Shown one piece after another: positions 35,052 through 43,794 of a DNA stretch of 64,000 bases. Below the pieces are notes generated by a model that made no database searches, was not told the origin of the DNA, and worked only from the letters and a program-made list of their open reading frames with translations. The stretch comes from Blautia sp. (lineage in GTDB: Bacteria > Bacillota > Clostridia > Lachnospirales > Lachnospiraceae), in assembly GCA_017515325.1 (NCBI GenBank), contig JAFWGA010000032.1, forward strand, positions 62,001 through 126,000, given 5' to 3'. Position 1 is the stretch's first letter, and each line of letters opens with the position of its first letter. The position numbers were made by a program, and so were the translations under genes.

Positions 35052-37379
35052 GTGGAAAAATCAGGTAAAAAAAGAAAGAGGAGAAGGCGTACCTATTCTG
35101 CCTCTCCCCGTAGAATGAACGGAATCATGAAAAATAAGCTGGCGGCATTGTTTGTAGTGGTGCTGCTGGCTTTCTTTATTCTGATCGCCCGTGTGGTTTA
35201 TATCAATGCGAAAAACGGTACGGAGTACCGCAGAAATGTTCTGGCTCAGGAACAGCAGAGCTATAGCAGCCGGACGATCCCGGCCAAGCGAGGGGATATC
35301 TACGACCGAAACGGGAATCTCCTTGCCACCAGCAATAAGATATATACCCTGATCATGGACTGTTTTCAGATTAATTCCGATTCTTCTTATATAGAGCCTA
35401 CCGTGGCAGCTCTGAAGAAGTTTTTTGACCTGGACGAGGAAGTGGTACGGCAAAAGCTGACCCAGGAATCGACCAGGGACAGTCAGTACCAGATCATGAA
35501 AAAGGGCATCACCATAGAAGAGCAGAAGGCTTTTGAGGATTATGTTAACCCTGACCAGGAAAAAGCAGGGGATTTGTCGCCGGGAGAATTGGCGGAACGG
35601 ATGAAGGTTCGGGGAATCTGGTTTGAGGAGGATTACCGAAGAAGTTATCCTTTCCGGGAACTGGCCTGTGATACCATTGGGTTTACCTATTCCAGAGATT
35701 CAGCGGACCGGGGACTGGAAGGCTATTACAATTCTCTTCTTTCCGGTGTTGATGGCAGAGAATACGGTTATTTCAAAAGCGTCACGGATGTGGAACAGAC
35801 GATTATTCCGGCCGCATACGGAAATGGAATTGTCACCTCGCTGGATATCGGACTGCAGCAGATCGTAGAAAAGTATGTGACTGCCTATCAGCAGCAGGTG
35901 GGAGGGCTCAATGTCGGCGTTGTCATAGAAGACCCGTCTACGGGCGAAATCCTGGCAATGGATGGCGGAGACCGATATGATCTGAATGAGCCCCGGAATA
36001 TGCAGTATCTGTATACGGAAGAAGAGATCGATGCCATGACAGACAGCGAATTTGTCGTCAAGCTGAATGCCATGTGGAATAATTTCTGTGTCTCGGATGC
36101 CTTTGAGCCCGGGTCGGTGGTGAAGCCGATCATCATGGCTTCCGCATTGGAAAAAGGGAAGGTTGTGACCAGCGACACCTTTGAATGCGATGGTTATGAA
36201 ACCTTTGGATCGAGCGGAGAAACGATGATCAAGTGCGCTGTGTATCCCGGCGCCCACGGAAAAGAAAGCCTGGCTGATGTGATAGCCTACTCCTGCAATG
36301 ATGCCATGATGCAGATCGGGGCTAAAATGGGGGCGGAACAGTTTATCAGGGGTCAGAATGATTTTAACTTTGGCTCCCGGACCGGTATTGATCTGCCCAA
36401 CGAGGGGAACGGTATCATCCACACAGCCCAGTCTCTGGGCCAGACGGAGCTGGCTACCTGTTCCTTTGGCCAGGGTTTTACCTGCACCATGATCCAGGAG
36501 ATCAATGCTTTGAGTGCTGCCGTGAACGGCGGGTATTATTACCAGCCTCATCTGGTGACAGCCGTCAGGGACAGCAGCGGTAAGGTGATCAGAACCATTC
36601 AGCCTACTCTCATGAGGCAGGCTGTAACCCCGACCGTTTCTAAAAATATCCGGGAATACATGAAGTCCGTCATCGATTATGGTACTGCCTACAGGACTTC
36701 TTTGATTGGATACAGCATGGGCGGAAAGACAGGAACTGCAGAAAAGCTTCCCAGAGGAGACGGCCGATATCTGGTATCCTTTATTGCTTTTGCTCCGGTG
36801 GATCATCCTCAGATTGTGATTTACTGTGTGATCGACGAACCGAAGGTGGAGGATCAAGGCTCCTGTGTTCATGCCCAGTATCTGGTTCAGGCAATTCTGG
36901 TTGAGGCACTGCCCTATCTCAAAATCGAATCAGATGAACCAATGTACGGCAACATCCAGGATACCCTGGTATGGAATAAATTCAAAGGCATTGCGGCCAA
37001 TGTGGATGAAACCATAACAGAACCGGAAGAAGGATCGGAATCTGAGGAAGAGGAGGAGCCCCAGGAGCTCTATGACGATAATGGATATCTGATCGACTGG
37101 AACGGCAACTGGATCGATGAGGAGGGGTATCTTCTGGACGATTACAGGAATTATATCGAGGATGGAAACGGGGATCATGTGCTTTCTGACAGCATTAAAG
37201 GGTTGCTGGCTGAAGAAAACCACTCCAGGGCAGAGGGAGGGCACATCAACCGGAAAAACCTCAGGGAGGCTATTTCAGATCTGAATATTCCTGAACCGCT
37301 TACGGATTATTCCAATGTCATATTCGGAAACAGTATGGAATCAGAAGGCCTTACTAATGAAGAGGCAGGACTGGACTGA
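35052..37379 (+). CDS. Class B penicillin-binding protein (divisome transpeptidase) with acidic tail
   Basis: FtsI/SpoVD-type transpeptidase making septal cross-links. Arg/Lys-rich N-terminus, one TM (KLAALFVVVLLAFFILIARVV, ~25-46), then a dimerisation domain (AKRGDIYDRNGN). The transpeptidase domain has SVVK with Ser355, SCN near ~414 and KTGTAE near ~558. No PASTA domain follows. Instead ~130 residues of Glu/Asp/Asn/Gly-rich tail contain YLIDWNGNWIDEEGYLLDD. The GTG start has AGGTG upstream; an ATG at 35007 overlapping ftsL is the alternative. Division or spore role cannot be separated. Confidence 0.9.
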   Translation: MEKSGKKRKRRRRTYSASPRRMNGIMKNKLAALFVVVLLAFFILIARVVYINAKNGTEYRRNVLAQEQQSYSSRTIPAKRGDIYDRNGNLLATSNKIYTLIMDCFQINSDSSYIEPTVAALKKFFDLDEEVVRQKLTQESTRDSQYQIMKKGITIEEQKAFEDYVNPDQEKAGDLSPGELAERMKVRGIWFEEDYRRSYPFRELACDTIGFTYSRDSADRGLEGYYNSLLSGVDGREYGYFKSVTDVEQTIIPAAYGNGIVTSLDIGLQQIVEKYVTAYQQQVGGLNVGVVIEDPSTGEILAMDGGDRYDLNEPRNMQYLYTEEEIDAMTDSEFVVKLNAMWNNFCVSDAFEPGSVVKPIIMASALEKGKVVTSDTFECDGYETFGSSGETMIKCAVYPGAHGKESLADVIAYSCNDAMMQIGAKMGAEQFIRGQNDFNFGSRTGIDLPNEGNGIIHTAQSLGQTELATCSFGQGFTCTMIQEINALSAAVNGGYYYQPHLVTAVRDSSGKVIRTIQPTLMRQAVTPTVSKNIREYMKSVIDYGTAYRTSLIGYSMGGKTGTAEKLPRGDGRYLVSFIAFAPVDHPQIVIYCVIDEPKVEDQGSCVHAQYLVQAILVEALPYLKIESDEPMYGNIQDTLVWNKFKGIAANVDETITEPEEGSESEEEEEPQELYDDNGYLIDWNGNWIDEEGYLLDDYRNYIEDGNGDHVLSDSIKGLLAEENHSRAEGGHINRKNLREAISDLNIPEPLTDYSNVIFGNSMESEGLTNEEAGLD

Positions 37380-37395
37380 TCAGGAGGAGAAAAAA

Positions 37396-38352
37396 ATGAT
37401 AAGACTGATTTTTACCCCGGCTTTGGCGGCGCTGATGATCTGCGCCGTATTGGGGCCGATCGGAATTCCTTTTCTGCGCAAACTGAAAATGGGACAGACA
37501 GAGAGAGAAGAGGGCGTGGAATCCCATCTGAAAAAGGCAGGGACTCCGACCATGGGTGGAATTTTTATCCTCACAGCAATGCTGCTTGTGTGTATTCCCG
37601 CGGCGAGGACACAGCCTAAGCTTGTGCCTGTCATTATCCTGACTGCCGGGTTTGGACTGATCGGTTTTTTGGACGATTTTCTCAAGGTGGTCCTGCGCCG
37701 CTCCGATGGCCTGCTTGCCTGGCAGAAGTTTCTTCTGCAGCTGATGTTTACCGCTGTGTTTGCTTTTTTGGCTTCCCGCTTTCTGCCGGGAGGATTTGTC
37801 ATGAGACTGCCCTTTTCCGGCGGAGACGTCTGGGATCCCGGATGGCTGTCCTACCCTCTTTTGTTTTTTGTGGTGATCGGTACGGTAAACGGAGTCAACT
37901 TTACGGATGGGCTGGACGGCCTTGCCTCCTCGGTGACCCTTGCCGTCTCTGTTTTCTTTATCGTCGCTTCTTTACTGCTTGAGGGAGGAGTGGAACCGGC
38001 AGGAGCAGCCTGCGCCGGAGCGCTGCTGGGATTTCTGCTGTATAATGCCTATCCCGCAAAGATTTTTATGGGAGATACCGGCTCCCTTGCTCTGGGCGGC
38101 TTTGTGGCTGGTATGGCCTATATGCTGGAGCTGCCCTTATATATTCCTCTGATCGGTCTGGTTTATCTGGTCGAGGTCCTGTCTGTCATGATCCAGGTTT
38201 CTTATTTTAAGCTGACCCATGGAAAGAGGATTTTTAAAATGGCGCCCATTCATCATCATTTTGAATTGTGTGGCTGGTCTGAGACCCGCATCGTGGCTGT
38301 TTTTTCGATCCTCACCTGTGCCATGTGCCTTTTGGGCCTGATTGGCCTGTAA
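37396..38352 (+). CDS. mraY: Phospho-MurNAc-pentapeptide transferase
   Basis: Makes lipid I from UDP-MurNAc-pentapeptide and undecaprenyl phosphate in the membrane. About ten TM segments. Family motifs: GTPTMGG, the DDFLK aspartates, NFTDGLDGLA and GDTGSLALGG, then HHHFE near the C-terminus. 318 aa. ATG 37396 follows AGGAGG, and the longer frame from 37315 overlaps the previous gene and is rejected. Confidence 0.96.
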   Translation: MIRLIFTPALAALMICAVLGPIGIPFLRKLKMGQTEREEGVESHLKKAGTPTMGGIFILTAMLLVCIPAARTQPKLVPVIILTAGFGLIGFLDDFLKVVLRRSDGLLAWQKFLLQLMFTAVFAFLASRFLPGGFVMRLPFSGGDVWDPGWLSYPLLFFVVIGTVNGVNFTDGLDGLASSVTLAVSVFFIVASLLLEGGVEPAGAACAGALLGFLLYNAYPAKIFMGDTGSLALGGFVAGMAYMLELPLYIPLIGLVYLVEVLSVMIQVSYFKLTHGKRIFKMAPIHHHFELCGWSETRIVAVFSILTCAMCLLGLIGL

Positions 38353-38369
38353 GGAAAGGAGATTGCAAT

Positions 38370-39734
38370 ATGACTGACTTTAAGGGAAAAAAGGTGCTGG
38401 TATTTGGAGCCGGAAAAAGCGGAATCGGCTCCAGTCGGCTTCTGCATGACTTGGGAGCAAGGGTTGTGCTTTATGACGGCTCTAAAAAGATAGACCCTGA
38501 GACAACCCGGCAAAGGCTTGGCTGTGGGGGAGTGGAACTGGCTCTCGGTTGTGGGACAGAGGAGATTCCTTTTGCTCCTGAGCTGGTGGTGCTGAGTCCT
38601 GGTGTACCCTGTGATATTGAGGCGGTAAAAAGCTTCTATGCCGGCGGCATACCGGTATGGAGCGAAGTGGAGCTGGCCTGGCAGGCCGGCCAGGGAAAAG
38701 TGCTTGCCATTACGGGTACAAACGGAAAGACTACCACGACAGCCCTCCTGGGTAAGATCATGTCCGATGCCAGGGACTCTGTCTTTGTGGTGGGCAATAT
38801 CGGGACAGCCTATACCTCAAAGGCGCTTGAGACAAAAGCGGAGAGCATTGTGGTGGCAGAGATCAGCAGCTTTCAGCTGGAGACAATCGATACCTTTGCC
38901 CCCAGCGTCAGCGCCATCCTGAATATCACTCCTGATCATCTGGATCGTCATCACACTATGGAAGAGTACATACGGGTGAAAGAGAGTATCACAAGGAATC
39001 AGACCTCCAAGGATGTCTGTGTCCTGAATTATGAGGATGAGGAGCTCAGACGATTTGGGCAGACCTTACTTCCCGGCGTGGTCTGGTTCTCCAGCGAGAG
39101 AAGTCTGGAAGAGGGGATCTACCTGGAAGGGGAAGAGATCATATTGGCTGAAGGCGGAAAGAAAACCTGTGTGCTGAAGACCAGCCAGCTCAACATCCTG
39201 GGAAAGCATAATTATGAGAATGCCATGGCTGCCATTGCCATGGCTTATAAGAGCGGCGTTCCTCTGGACAGTATCCGCAAGAGCGCCATGGAGTTTACTG
39301 CTGTGCCCCACCGGATCGAATATGCCGGGGAAAAGAAGGGAGTTGTTTACTATAATGACTCCAAGGGAACCAACCCTGATGCGGCAATCAAGGGGATACA
39401 GGCCATGACCCGGCCTACCCTGCTGATCGGTGGCGGCTACGACAAACATTCTGATTATACCGATTGGATAAAAGCTTTTGACGGAAAAGTACGTTGTCTT
39501 GTTCTGATCGGTCAGACCAGGGAGAAGATCCGGCAGACAGCCCTCGAGTGCGGCTTCAGGGATGTTGTATTGTGTGAGGATCTCAAGGAGGCGGTTTCTT
39601 TCTGCGCTGCAAAGGCTCTTCCGGGAGATGCTGTACTGTTGTCCCCCGCCTGTGCAAGCTGGGGACAGTTTGACAATTATGAACAGCGGGGAGACAGATT
39701 TAAAGAATATGTGAAGGCATTGCCTGATGAATGA
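38370..39734 (+). CDS. murD: UDP-MurNAc-alanine D-glutamate ligase
   Basis: Adds D-Glu to UDP-MurNAc-L-Ala. N-terminal Rossmann-like domain (VLVFGAGKSGIG), P-loop GTNGKTTTT (~113), NITPDHLDRH with metal/catalytic residues, and YNDSKGTNPDA in the C-terminal domain. 454 aa. AAGGAG precedes ATG 38370. The stop overlaps an ATG of the next frame (ATGA). ftsW and murG, which usually follow, are missing. Confidence 0.96.
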   Translation: MTDFKGKKVLVFGAGKSGIGSSRLLHDLGARVVLYDGSKKIDPETTRQRLGCGGVELALGCGTEEIPFAPELVVLSPGVPCDIEAVKSFYAGGIPVWSEVELAWQAGQGKVLAITGTNGKTTTTALLGKIMSDARDSVFVVGNIGTAYTSKALETKAESIVVAEISSFQLETIDTFAPSVSAILNITPDHLDRHHTMEEYIRVKESITRNQTSKDVCVLNYEDEELRRFGQTLLPGVVWFSSERSLEEGIYLEGEEIILAEGGKKTCVLKTSQLNILGKHNYENAMAAIAMAYKSGVPLDSIRKSAMEFTAVPHRIEYAGEKKGVVYYNDSKGTNPDAAIKGIQAMTRPTLLIGGGYDKHSDYTDWIKAFDGKVRCLVLIGQTREKIRQTALECGFRDVVLCEDLKEAVSFCAAKALPGDAVLLSPACASWGQFDNYEQRGDRFKEYVKALPDE

Positions 39735-39775
39735 GTGACAGGCGCATTTTCCTGGAAGAAGAGAAGGGAGGCTGG

Positions 39776-41212
39776 ATGAGCAGGTCTGACTATGACAGAA
39801 GGCGATTGGTACAGCTTCTTTTCGGCCTATTGGCTCTGTTTGTGAGCATGGGACTTTTCCTGCTCGTGTTTTTCCATGTGGAATCGGTTGAGGTAAGAGG
39901 AGCCTCGTATTATAGCGAGGATGAGATCCTGGAGATGGTTCTGAAGGGGCCGGCGGCGGGAAATACCATTCTGGCTCCTCTGTTTCTCTCTCAGGAAAAG
40001 ATGACAGGCATTCCTTACCTGGGCGGTGTCCGGGTCACCCGACAGAATCACAATACTTTGCAGATCACCGTGAAAGAGAATCATCCAGTGGGATGTCTTC
40101 TCTACCTGGATTGCTATATCTATTTTGACAGAAACGGCATTTTTGTCGGCAGCTCCCGCAAAAGAGACGAAACGGTTCCTTTTTTTTCCGGCATTGCTGC
40201 GGAAAATATTATCCTCAGCCAAAAGCTGACGCTTCAGAGCATGAAGGTTCTGGATACGGCGGTAGTGCTCTCCTCCATTTTTGAAAAAGTAAATTTCTGG
40301 CCGGAAACAGTGGAATTTGAGGAGAACGGTCAGATCGTCCTGAATTGCCAGGATGTGCAGGTGCTGCTGGGAGAGGAACAGAATCTGGAGGACAAAGTGA
40401 ACCGGGCCGCCGCTATCTTCTCTCAGATCAGCAGCCAGACAGGTGTATTGCACCTGGAAGCAGTCAACGGCAATTCCCGAATGATTACCTTTGAACCAGG
40501 CAAGAAGCTGAATCCGGCACAGGAGGAGGCCGCCAGGAAGGAGAAGGAAAGCCGGGAGGGAGAGGAAGACTCACAGGCTGATGCCTCCGAAACGAAAGAA
40601 AAGACGAAGACGGAAGAGGAGCAGGAATCGGGGGCGGAAGAGGATTCCGCGAAGCTGCAGGACGATAAAAAAGAAGAAACGGATGGTTCAAATAACCCAT
40701 CGGAGGAATCCGAAGGAAAGAAGGAAACCGAAGAGGAGGGGAGTTCCGAAGAAAAGGAAAACGCTGAGGAGGAAGAAGGCTCTGAGGAAAAGAAGGATTC
40801 CGAAAAGGAAAAACCCTGGAATGAAAAGTATGGTATCGGTCTTGACTATCTGGATGCCGACGGAGATGGTTTCAATGACTTTACGGATGAAGAAATCACA
40901 GAAGATTCCCTTAAGGACCTGACCTATCTGGATGAAGACCAGGACGGGTACAACGATTTTACAAACGAACCCATGCCGGGGTCCGAGGCAGAAAAAGAGG
41001 CACAGAAGGAGAAGGCGCAAAGCACTGATGAAGGCTTAAGAGAAGACCGGCAGAGCAATTCGGCCCAAAGCGAGCAAGGAGAAGATTCTGCTTCGTCTTC
41101 CAGGAAAATTCAGGGCATGGCGTCGCTGCTGGGAAATGACAGTCAGGATAGCCCGGAAGAAGATTCTGAATACTGGGAGGAGTACCCTGAGGAAGAATAT
41201 TGGGAAGAATAA
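39776..41212 (+). CDS. DivIB/FtsQ-like division protein with DxDxDG tail
   Basis: Divisome scaffold with one TM (LLFGLLALFVSMGLFLLVFF, ~12-33), a POTRA domain (VESVEVRGASYYSEDEIL, ~36-105) and the FtsQ domain (to ~235). The remaining ~240 residues are highly charged (Glu/Lys/Ser). Within them lie DADGDGFND (~360) and DEDQDGYND (~386), each followed by FT, which look like dockerin/EF-hand calcium loops 26 residues apart. By topology the tail is extracellular. ATG 39776 follows GGGAGG; ATG 39731 overlapping murD is an alternative. 478 aa, about twice the usual length. Confidence 0.85.
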   Translation: MSRSDYDRRRLVQLLFGLLALFVSMGLFLLVFFHVESVEVRGASYYSEDEILEMVLKGPAAGNTILAPLFLSQEKMTGIPYLGGVRVTRQNHNTLQITVKENHPVGCLLYLDCYIYFDRNGIFVGSSRKRDETVPFFSGIAAENIILSQKLTLQSMKVLDTAVVLSSIFEKVNFWPETVEFEENGQIVLNCQDVQVLLGEEQNLEDKVNRAAAIFSQISSQTGVLHLEAVNGNSRMITFEPGKKLNPAQEEAARKEKESREGEEDSQADASETKEKTKTEEEQESGAEEDSAKLQDDKKEETDGSNNPSEESEGKKETEEEGSSEEKENAEEEEGSEEKKDSEKEKPWNEKYGIGLDYLDADGDGFNDFTDEEITEDSLKDLTYLDEDQDGYNDFTNEPMPGSEAEKEAQKEKAQSTDEGLREDRQSNSAQSEQGEDSASSSRKIQGMASLLGNDSQDSPEEDSEYWEEYPEEEYWEE

Positions 41213-41221
41213 AAAAAGTTG

Positions 41222-41250
41222 TTGCCATTTTCACAAAAAAAATATATCAT
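41222..41250 (+). promoter_or_regulatory. Promoter for ftsZ
   Basis: TTGCCA, 17 bp, TATCAT, starting 10 bp after the divIB stop. It would give ftsZ its own transcript besides read-through from the cluster. Confidence 0.65.
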
Positions 41251-41290
41251 AGTAGGAGTGAATTTTTTACTGCTCAGTGGGTCTTTGTAT

Positions 41291-41323
41291 CTGTTCAGTC
41301 AACACCTCGCCTGAACAGTTTTT
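41291..41323 (+). terminator. Terminator-like hairpin in the ftsZ leader
   Basis: CTGTTCAG (41291-41298) pairs perfectly with CTGAACAG (41311-41318), followed by seven T or TA positions (TTTTTAT). An alternative arm, CTGCTCAG at 41272-41279, could pair with the same 3' arm with one mismatch. It sits between the ftsZ promoter and start codon and could attenuate transcription. Confidence 0.5.
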
Positions 41324-41351
41324 ATAAGTTTGGACTAAAGGAGGAATCACA

Positions 41352-42563
41352 GTGTTAGAGATCATGTCAAACGAAGCTGAATCCACTGCGAAGATTATCG
41401 TGATCGGAGTAGGCGGAGCAGGTAATAACGCAGTGAATCGTATGGTCGAGGAGGCCATAGGAGGAGTTGAGTTTGTTGGAGTCAATTCGGACAAGCAGGC
41501 TCTCGCTCTGTGCAAAGCTCCCACAGTCATCCAGATTGGAGAGAAGGTCACCAAAGGGCTTGGCGCGGGAGCTCAGCCGGAGGTGGGCCAGAAAGCGGCA
41601 GAAGAGAGCCTGGAGGATATCAAGCAGGTAATGGAAGGGGCGGATATGGTCTTCGTTACCTGTGGTATGGGCGGTGGTACCGGTACCGGCGCTGCTCCCA
41701 TTATTGCTGCGGCGGCAAAGGAGATGGGTATCCTTACGGTAGGCGTCGTCACAAAGCCCTTCCGTTTTGAGGCAAATACCCGTATGGCAAATGCCCTGGC
41801 CGGTATCGAGAACCTGAAAAAGGCAGTGGATACCTTGATTGTCATTCCCAATGACCGATTGCTGGAGATCGTAGATCGTCGGACAACCATGCCCGAAGCC
41901 TTGAAGAAAGCTGATGAAGTTCTTCAGCAGGCGGTTCAGGGCATTACGGATCTGATCAACCTGCCCGCCATTATCAATCTTGACTTTGCGGATGTCCAGA
42001 CCGTTATGATCGACAAAGGGATCGCCCATATCGGGATCGGGGAAGCCCGCGGCGATGATAAGGCTATGGAAGCGGTACAGCAGGCAGTGGCTTCTCCCCT
42101 GCTTGAGACGACCATCCAGGGTGCGACCCATGTCATCATCAATGTATCCGGTGATGTATCTCTTATGGATATCAATGACGCTGTCAGCTATGTGCAGGAG
42201 CTTACGGGCAGCGATACCAATATCATTTTCGGTGCCCTGTACGATGATTCCACAGCCGATTTCTGCCGTATTACGGTTATCGCCACCGGACTGACTGAGG
42301 AAAAATCAAATCAGAGCCAGGTCAAGCAGGGGAGAAGGAACGGTTATACCCCCTTTGGTGTGAACCGCAGCTTTACGCCCCAGGGAACGAATCCCAATCC
42401 TGCCCAGGGAACGGGCACCGGCTTGGGTACAGGCTCGATGCCACAGCTGAATTTCCCCAATCTGAATCAGGGTACCACCTTTTCACCCAAGGCAACGACA
42501 ACCCCTGGGATGCAGAAGCAGATTTCCATTCCTGATTTCCTGACGGATTATTCAAAGCATTAA
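41352..42563 (+). CDS. ftsZ: Cell division GTPase FtsZ
   Basis: Tubulin-like protein forming the Z ring. [11 protein letters not shown] at the N-terminus, tubulin signature [10 protein letters not shown] (~108), NDRLLEIVD and [11 protein letters not shown] for the T7 loop. Gln/Asn/Thr/Pro-rich linker from ~318 and the conserved C-terminal peptide SIPDFLTD. 403 aa. The GTG start follows AAAGGAGGA with good spacing; ATG 41364 is an alternative. No ftsA lies upstream. Confidence 0.97.
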   Translation: MLEIMSNEAESTAKIIVIGVGGAGNNAVNRMVEEAIGGVEFVGVNSDKQALALCKAPTVIQIGEKVTKGLGAGAQPEVGQKAAEESLEDIKQVMEGADMVFVTCGMGGGTGTGAAPIIAAAAKEMGILTVGVVTKPFRFEANTRMANALAGIENLKKAVDTLIVIPNDRLLEIVDRRTTMPEALKKADEVLQQAVQGITDLINLPAIINLDFADVQTVMIDKGIAHIGIGEARGDDKAMEAVQQAVASPLLETTIQGATHVIINVSGDVSLMDINDAVSYVQELTGSDTNIIFGALYDDSTADFCRITVIATGLTEEKSNQSQVKQGRRNGYTPFGVNRSFTPQGTNPNPAQGTGTGLGTGSMPQLNFPNLNQGTTFSPKATTTPGMQKQISIPDFLTDYSKH

Positions 42564-42611
42564 AATCTGTCAATGGAAGACGGTTTTCCAGGCAGATATG
42601 AGGCAAAAGAA

Positions 42612-42650
42612 GAAAAAAGGAGAATTCAGGCTTGACATTCTCCTTTTTTT
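42612..42650. terminator. Terminator after ftsZ
   Basis: An A tract, GGAGAAT, an 11-nt loop, ATTCTCC and seven T. The loop and 3' arm contain the -35 of the next promoter. Confidence 0.85.
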
Positions 42651-42660
42651 GTGTTATTTT
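42632..42660 (+). promoter_or_regulatory. Promoter for infC-rpmI-rplT
   Basis: Consensus TTGACA, 17 bp, TATTTT. It overlaps the ftsZ terminator, so the two units are packed end to end. The leader to infC is about 360 nt. Confidence 0.72.
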
Positions 42661-42852
42661 AGTTTGGCTGTTTCGGGATTGTTATTCCGAAGCATCATTT
42701 AGATCAAGCAGAGTTCCACTCTCACCTTAGCACAGTGTATGTGACTCGGGTTAATACAGATTGCTTACCATAGAAAGGGATTCAGTCAGGACATAGGTTT
42801 CTTTTCAATCGGTGTCTTTTGACTGTCCTGTCTTTTCATGGCGGTATTTTCT

Positions 42853-42878
42853 GGCGTGGACTCTGTCCGCGCCTTTTT
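42853..42878 (+). terminator. Leader terminator upstream of infC (L20-leader type)
   Basis: GGCGTGGAC pairs with GTCCGCGCC around TCT, followed by five T. It lies ~150 nt before infC and well inside the leader. In Firmicutes this operon is controlled by ribosomal protein L20 binding a leader that forms such a terminator. A specific L20 site was not identified here. The rest of 42661-43028 holds a GGATTCAGTCAGGACA / TTGACTGTCCTG pairing that could be the competing structure, and no gene. Confidence 0.75.
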
Positions 42879-43028
42879 CATGTATTGGGCTCTGGCTGTT
42901 GTATTCCGGAGCCGGGCAAAGCTTAAGGTAAGTCGGGGTCGGATCAGGTGTTTCCTGTCTTATCAGAGTTCCTTTTCACAGAGAAGGCTTTCTTCTCTCC
43001 CATAATTCAGGTATGGAGGTATACAACA

Positions 43029-43535
43029 ATTAGTAATTTGATGATTAATGAACAGATCAGAGACAGAGAAGTGCGTCTGGTCGGGCCGGATGGGGCACAG
43101 CTTGGGATCGTATCCTCACGGGAGGCTCTGCAGAGGGCTCAGGAAGCAGGTCTTGACCTGGTTAAAATCGCACCGCAGGCGAAACCGCCAGTGTGTAAAA
43201 TTATTGATTACGGAAAATATCGTTACGAGCTGGCCAGAAAAGAAAAGGAAGCGAAGAAAAAGCAGCGTACGATCGAGATCAAAGAGGTTCGCCTTTCTCC
43301 CAATATTGATACAAATGATCTGGCTACCAAGGCCAGTGCCGCCAGAAAGTTCCTCACCAAAGGGGACAGGGTCAAGGTTACCCTGCGCTTCCGCGGCAGG
43401 GAGATGGCGCATATGGCCAACGGCAGACAAGTGATGGACGACTTTGCCAGTCAGCTTGCTGACATTGCTGTCGTAGAGAAGGCACCGAAGGTCGAGGGCA
43501 GGAACATGACCATGTTCATGTCTGAGAAAAAGTAA
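43029..43535 (+). CDS. infC: Translation initiation factor IF-3, AUU start
   Basis: Binds 30S, prevents premature joining of 50S and proofreads the start codon. N-domain INEQIRDREVRLVGPDG, linker rich in Lys/Glu/Arg, and C-domain IKEVRLSPNIDTNDL and VTLRFRGREM. The start is taken at ATT 43029 because GGAGGT lies 8 nt upstream and the N-terminus ISNLMINEQI then matches IF-3 of other Firmicutes. ATG 43041 would be 20 nt from the Shine-Dalgarno. An AUU start lets IF-3 repress its own translation, as known in E. coli. 168 aa. Confidence 0.95.
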   Translation: MSNLMINEQIRDREVRLVGPDGAQLGIVSSREALQRAQEAGLDLVKIAPQAKPPVCKIIDYGKYRYELARKEKEAKKKQRTIEIKEVRLSPNIDTNDLATKASAARKFLTKGDRVKVTLRFRGREMAHMANGRQVMDDFASQLADIAVVEKAPKVEGRNMTMFMSEKK

Positions 43536-43550
43536 AAGGAGGATACCATT

Positions 43551-43748
43551 ATGCCAAAGATGAAAACCTGTAGATCAGCAGCGAAACGCTTCAAGAAGAC
43601 AGGCAGCGGAAAGCTGGTTCGAAACAAAGCCTATAAGAGCCATATTCTGACAAAGAAGTCTCAGAAGAGGAAGAGAAACCTCAGAAAAGATATCGTTGTC
43701 GATTCCACGAATGTAAAGAACATGAAAAAGGCTATGCCTTATCTCTGA
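43551..43748 (+). CDS. rpmI: Ribosomal protein bL35
   Basis: Small basic 50S protein of 65 aa: [20 protein letters not shown] is the family N-terminus, with [16 protein letters not shown] in the middle. Start after AAAGGAGG. It lies 15 bp after infC and 46 bp before rplT in the standard operon. Confidence 0.98.
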   Translation: MPKMKTCRSAAKRFKKTGSGKLVRNKAYKSHILTKKSQKRKRNLRKDIVVDSTNVKNMKKAMPYL

Positions 43749-43794
43749 TTGACAAGGCAGAGAACAGGATTGTCCGAACAGGAGGAAAAGTAAA

